DNA from: Paenibacillus graminis
GTDB lineage: Bacteria; Bacillota; Bacilli; Paenibacillales; Paenibacillaceae
Assembly (NCBI RefSeq): GCF_000758705.1
Contig: NZ_CP009287.1
Span: forward strand, 7,102,465-7,166,464
Reading direction: 5' to 3'
DNA: 64,000 nt
Shown: one piece after another, positions 61,579 to 64,000 of the stretch
How positions within the stretch are numbered: position 1 is the first letter of the stretch
Layout: every line of letters begins with the position of its first letter
Notes under the pieces: model-generated
What the model was told of the DNA's origin: nothing
What the model saw: the letters and a program-made list of their open reading frames with translations, nothing else
Database searches by the model: none
Made by a program: the position numbers and the translations under genes

Positions 61579-62492
61579 TTTGACTTTTTGGCCTCCTTCT
61601 TTCCTTTGCTGCTATTGCCTTTCGCAGCTGGAGTGACATCCTTGCGCGCGTTAGTGTTCTTGCTTTTTACCAGATTGACTTCTTTGGCACTACCTGCACC
61701 AGCACCGGCAGTGGCCACAGCCAGTTTGGTTTTGTCATTGTTGCGGTATAAGAAGTAGTTCTGAATAATGGTATACAGGTTACTGTAGAACCAGTACAGC
61801 GGAAGCGCTGACGGGAAGTTGTAAGACATGATGAAGATCAGAACCGGATACACCATCATCATGAACTGCATAGGTCCCTGCTGCTGTACAGGGTTCATCT
61901 TGGTCATCATCCGGGTCTGCAGGAAGGTGGTGGCTGCTGCAAGGAGCGGCAAGATGAACAGATGATCGGGCTTACCGAGCTGCAGCCATAGGAACGAGTG
62001 CTCTCGCAGAGACGGGTTATAATAAATCGAGTTGTAAAGCGCGATAAAAATCGGCATTTGCACAATCAGCGGCAGACAGCCAGCCATTGGGTTAACCTTG
62101 TTCTCCTGGAACAGGCGCATCGTTTCCTGCTGCACCTTTTCAGGTGTATCTTTATATTTTTTCTTAATTTTCTCGAGTTCTGGTTGAATGGCCTGCATTG
62201 CACGCGAGCTCTTCACCTGTTTCATCGTTAACGGCAGGATAAGAGTACGGACAATGATAACCATTACAAGGACGGCGAAACCATACTGTCCATTAAACCA
62301 TTTGGCGAATGTATCGAGCGCAATGGCAAAATAATAAACGACGTTGCTCTGCCAGAAGCCTCCATTCTTCAAATCCTCCGTAGTGTGCGTCACGGCTGAC
62401 GACGGAGCGCACCCCGACAGAACAGCAATCATCAATACCATTACACCGAGGAGAAGAAACCATTTTCCTCGTCTAGTCTTCATTAGAGACAC
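61575..62492 (-). CDS. yidC: membrane protein insertase YidC/SpoIIIJ
   Basis: This 305-residue insertase is a lipoprotein (MIAVLSGCAPSS; lipobox C28) with five membrane helices, the conserved core arginine in helix 1 region (VIIVRTLILPLTMKQVKSSR) and a Lys-rich C-terminal tail for ribosome contact. In Bacillales it is essential together with its paralogue and named SpoIIIJ or YidC1. GTG 62492 is chosen because GAGAGGGG lies 7 nt upstream; an ATG three codons later has no such site. Confidence 0.95.
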   Translation of the reverse strand: MSLMKTRRGKWFLLLGVMVLMIAVLSGCAPSSAVTHTTEDLKNGGFWQSNVVYYFAIALDTFAKWFNGQYGFAVLVMVIIVRTLILPLTMKQVKSSRAMQAIQPELEKIKKKYKDTPEKVQQETMRLFQENKVNPMAGCLPLIVQMPIFIALYNSIYYNPSLREHSFLWLQLGKPDHLFILPLLAAATTFLQTRMMTKMNPVQQQGPMQFMMMVYPVLIFIMSYNFPSALPLYWFYSNLYTIIQNYFLYRNNDKTKLAVATAGAGAGSAKEVNLVKSKNTNARKDVTPAAKGNSSKGKKEAKKSK

Positions 62493-62578
62493 TTCAAAAC
62501 CCCTCTCTTAAACATTCCATTGCACCGTAAATCATACCATATTTACGAGTACAAATAAACAAGCCCCTTATGCCCCCA

Positions 62579-62929
62579 TTACGTGCGTGAAGCCTTGAGC
62601 AGCTTGGCTTTGCGAAGCACATGCAGCACGCTTTTCTCCAGCTCGGCATAATCCTTGGAGAGCGCTCCTTTTCTTACGATGAACACCATATCAAGCCCCC
62701 CGGCAATTTCCGGTTCATGGTGCCTTACAATCTCTTTTACCAGCCGTCTCATCCGGTTTCGGACAACCGCGTTTCCGACCTTCTTGCTGACCGAAACCCC
62801 CAGCCGGAACCGCTCAACCTCTTTTCTGCTGAACCAATACACTACAAACTGATGATTGGCAAATGACTTCCCATGGCGGTATACGCGGCTGAAGTCGGCA
62901 CGGTTTCGTAATCGTAAACTTTTGTGCAC
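62579..62929 (-). CDS. rnpA: ribonuclease P protein component
   Basis: This 116-residue basic protein assists the RNase P RNA in tRNA 5' maturation. The RNR motif region (VVRNRMRRLVKEIVRHH) and FVVYWFSRK are present. The usual rpmH-rnpA pairing is kept, though here a terminator and 350 bp separate them. Confidence 0.97.
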   Translation of the reverse strand: MHKSLRLRNRADFSRVYRHGKSFANHQFVVYWFSRKEVERFRLGVSVSKKVGNAVVRNRMRRLVKEIVRHHEPEIAGGLDMVFIVRKGALSKDYAELEKSVLHVLRKAKLLKASRT

Positions 62930-63279
62930 GGGAATCTCCTATTCAAAGACCGGGTTCTAAGCGCTCCGGAATTTTATCTTCTAATTAGTATAGTCATCGG
63001 GGAGCTGGCATAAACAGCGCTCGCTGCATACCCCTGAAAGCCACACCCCATACATGCATATATTAAAAAGCCCCGCAAAGTATAGCCAACACGGACTTAG
63101 GCGTATTCCTCTGCAGAGCCAAATCATATCCTTAGAATAAGAAGAAACGGCAACCCCTATTTCTCAGAGGTCTGACCCGCTTCGTCGGGTATATAAGGAA
63201 GCAATTCATTTGCAGCTGCAAACAAGGCTTCCTTAGCATTTAAAAAAGGACCACCGCAGTGGTCCCTAAGTGGCCTAAC
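62930..63279. other. rpmH-rnpA spacer, no gene
   Basis: This 350-bp gap is longer than usual for rpmH-rnpA. It holds the rpmH terminator and an inverted repeat TAAGGAAGC/GCTTCCTTA at about 63197-63235 on the plus strand. A weak rnpA promoter candidate on the minus strand is TTTATG, 16 bp, TATACT (TATACT at 62991-62986). Confidence 0.45.
63241..63266 (-). terminator. rho-independent terminator of rpmH
   Basis: Minus-strand GGGACCACTGCGGTGGTCC hairpin followed by TTTTTT, 14 bp after the rpmH stop codon. Confidence 0.88.
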
Positions 63280-63414
63280 TTACGCACTCAAAACTTTTCT
63301 GCCTTTCAAGCGGCGGGCTGCCAGCACTTTACGGCCGTTTTTCGTGCTCATTCTTTTGCGGAAACCATGTACCTTCTTGCGTTTACTCACATTCGGTTTG
63401 AACGTCGGTCTCAT
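63280..63414 (-). CDS. rpmH: 50S ribosomal protein L34
   Basis: This 44-residue protein starts [20 protein letters not shown], the universal L34 signature, and ends [13 protein letters not shown]. It binds 23S rRNA near the exit tunnel. GGGAGG lies upstream. It is the first gene left of the dnaA intergenic oriC. Too short for many ORF lists. Confidence 0.98.
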   Translation of the reverse strand: MRPTFKPNVSKRKKVHGFRKRMSTKNGRKVLAARRLKGRKVLSA

Positions 63415-64000
63415 GTATTGCACCTCCCTTACAGGATCATAATTACTGTCATATAAGCAGAAACGGACTAAGCCGTCCTTGAAGTAGGGACAGTATCTAC
63501 AAGTATTATCATTTTAATATGGAGACATATCCTCACAGAAAACACCTTTATATATTTAAACACATAATCGCTGCAAAAGTCAACCTTGTCCGCCCACATG
63601 CAAGTCCTCTCTTTTCATGGCGATATCCACAGTCCTGATTCCCCCAAAAAATAATCCACAGCGTTTCACAGTTATCCACCTGTGATCAAATTTAAAATAA
63701 ACTACTCACAGCTGCGCACAACCTGTGTATAAAAAAAGTCGAGGTTCGAAGAGATCTGTCGAATCGTGAACAAATTATCAACAATATGTAGTGTTGTTCT
63801 TAAAAATTATACACAAGTGATTGAATTTGTGGATAAAATCGCCCTGCTCATTGAAAAACAAGGGTGGTTTTGCTATGATGGTATTACTTTTGAATGTGAA
63901 TAGATTTGTTTGTTCTCTATATTATCAACAAGCTGTGGATAAAGTTGTGAACAATTCAAATTTATCCATATTTTTTTGTCTCTATATATTGCCTATTGGG
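63415..64000. other. oriC region: DnaA-box cluster and rpmH promoter
   Basis: Exact 9-mer DnaA boxes (TTATNCACA either strand) occur at 63724-63732, 63807-63815, 63828-63836 and 63934-63942. One-mismatch boxes are at 63623-63631, 63652-63660, 63672-63680, 63775-63783, 63922-63930 and 63962-63970. This cluster between rpmH and the expected dnaA start is a typical Firmicutes oriC. The rpmH promoter on the minus strand is TTGACT (63583-63578), 17 bp, TTTAAA (63560-63555). A repeat fragment (AGCAGAAACGGACTAAGCCG, TCC) lies at 63457-63505. No gene. Confidence 0.85.

Overview
The window is chromosomal DNA of a low-to-moderate GC, spore-forming Firmicute, most probably Paenibacillus or a close relative. 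The evidence is the origin-proximal gene order (rpmH-rnpA-yidC-jag-mnmE-mnmG-rsmG-noc-parA-parB), the walRKHIJ-htrA cluster, rpsF-ssb-rpsR, yyaC (spore protease), CxxH/CxxC and YdjO-type small zinc proteins, and an M23/LysM/G5 peptidase. The right edge (63.6-64.0 kb) is a cluster of DnaA boxes, so it lies inside oriC just before dnaA. Almost every conserved gene is on the minus strand and points away from the origin.

Layout. 0-3.0 kb: AT-rich accessory DNA (a partial ORF, a SEC-C protein and a membrane protein with an apparent frameshift) that ends abruptly at the 3' end of rlmH. 3.0-6.6 kb: rlmH, a divergent IF-3-like gene, a truncated TetR regulator, a SagB-type nitroreductase under an Fnr/Rex-type operator, an ankyrin-repeat pseudogene and a GNAT acetyltransferase. 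6.7-12.4 kb: a two-component system whose kinase carries an extra C-terminal extracytoplasmic domain, next to two tandem secreted solute-binding-like proteins that lack a lipobox and any permease and share a 113-bp upstream block. 12.6-16.8 kb: an ArsR regulator/MFS exporter pair with a palindromic operator, a 55-aa CxxH/CxxC protein missed by ORF length cut-offs, and an M3 peptidase. 16.8-22.9 kb: cydABDC (cytochrome bd and its thiol exporter) with two Fnr/Rex-type sites. 23-33 kb: ydjO, cspB, htrA, the walRKHIJ cell-wall stress operon, and an M23 peptidase. 33-42.6 kb: purA (PurR-type operator), dnaC, rplI, gdpP, yybS, a MazG-like protein, a CBS protein and an LCP ligase; gdpP and the CBS protein suggest c-di-AMP metabolism. 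43-49 kb: an oligopeptide-binding lipoprotein, a MutS2 paralogue without an Smr domain, rpsR-ssb-rpsF, yjzC and tRNA-Ser(CGA). 49.4-63.4 kb: a mechanosensitive channel cluster, yyaC, a cysteine desulfurase-like enzyme, the chromosome segregation genes with two parS sites, and the tRNA-modification/membrane-insertase/RNase P set ending at rpmH.

The most unusual material is the kinase/secreted-binding-protein locus (6.7-12.4 kb), the degenerate IF-3 paralogue beside rlmH, the GC switch and att-like sequence at the rlmH 3' end, the PurR-type operator that doubles as the dnaC terminator, and a dispersed intergenic palindromic repeat family. All domain calls come from reading the translated sequences; no database search was possible.
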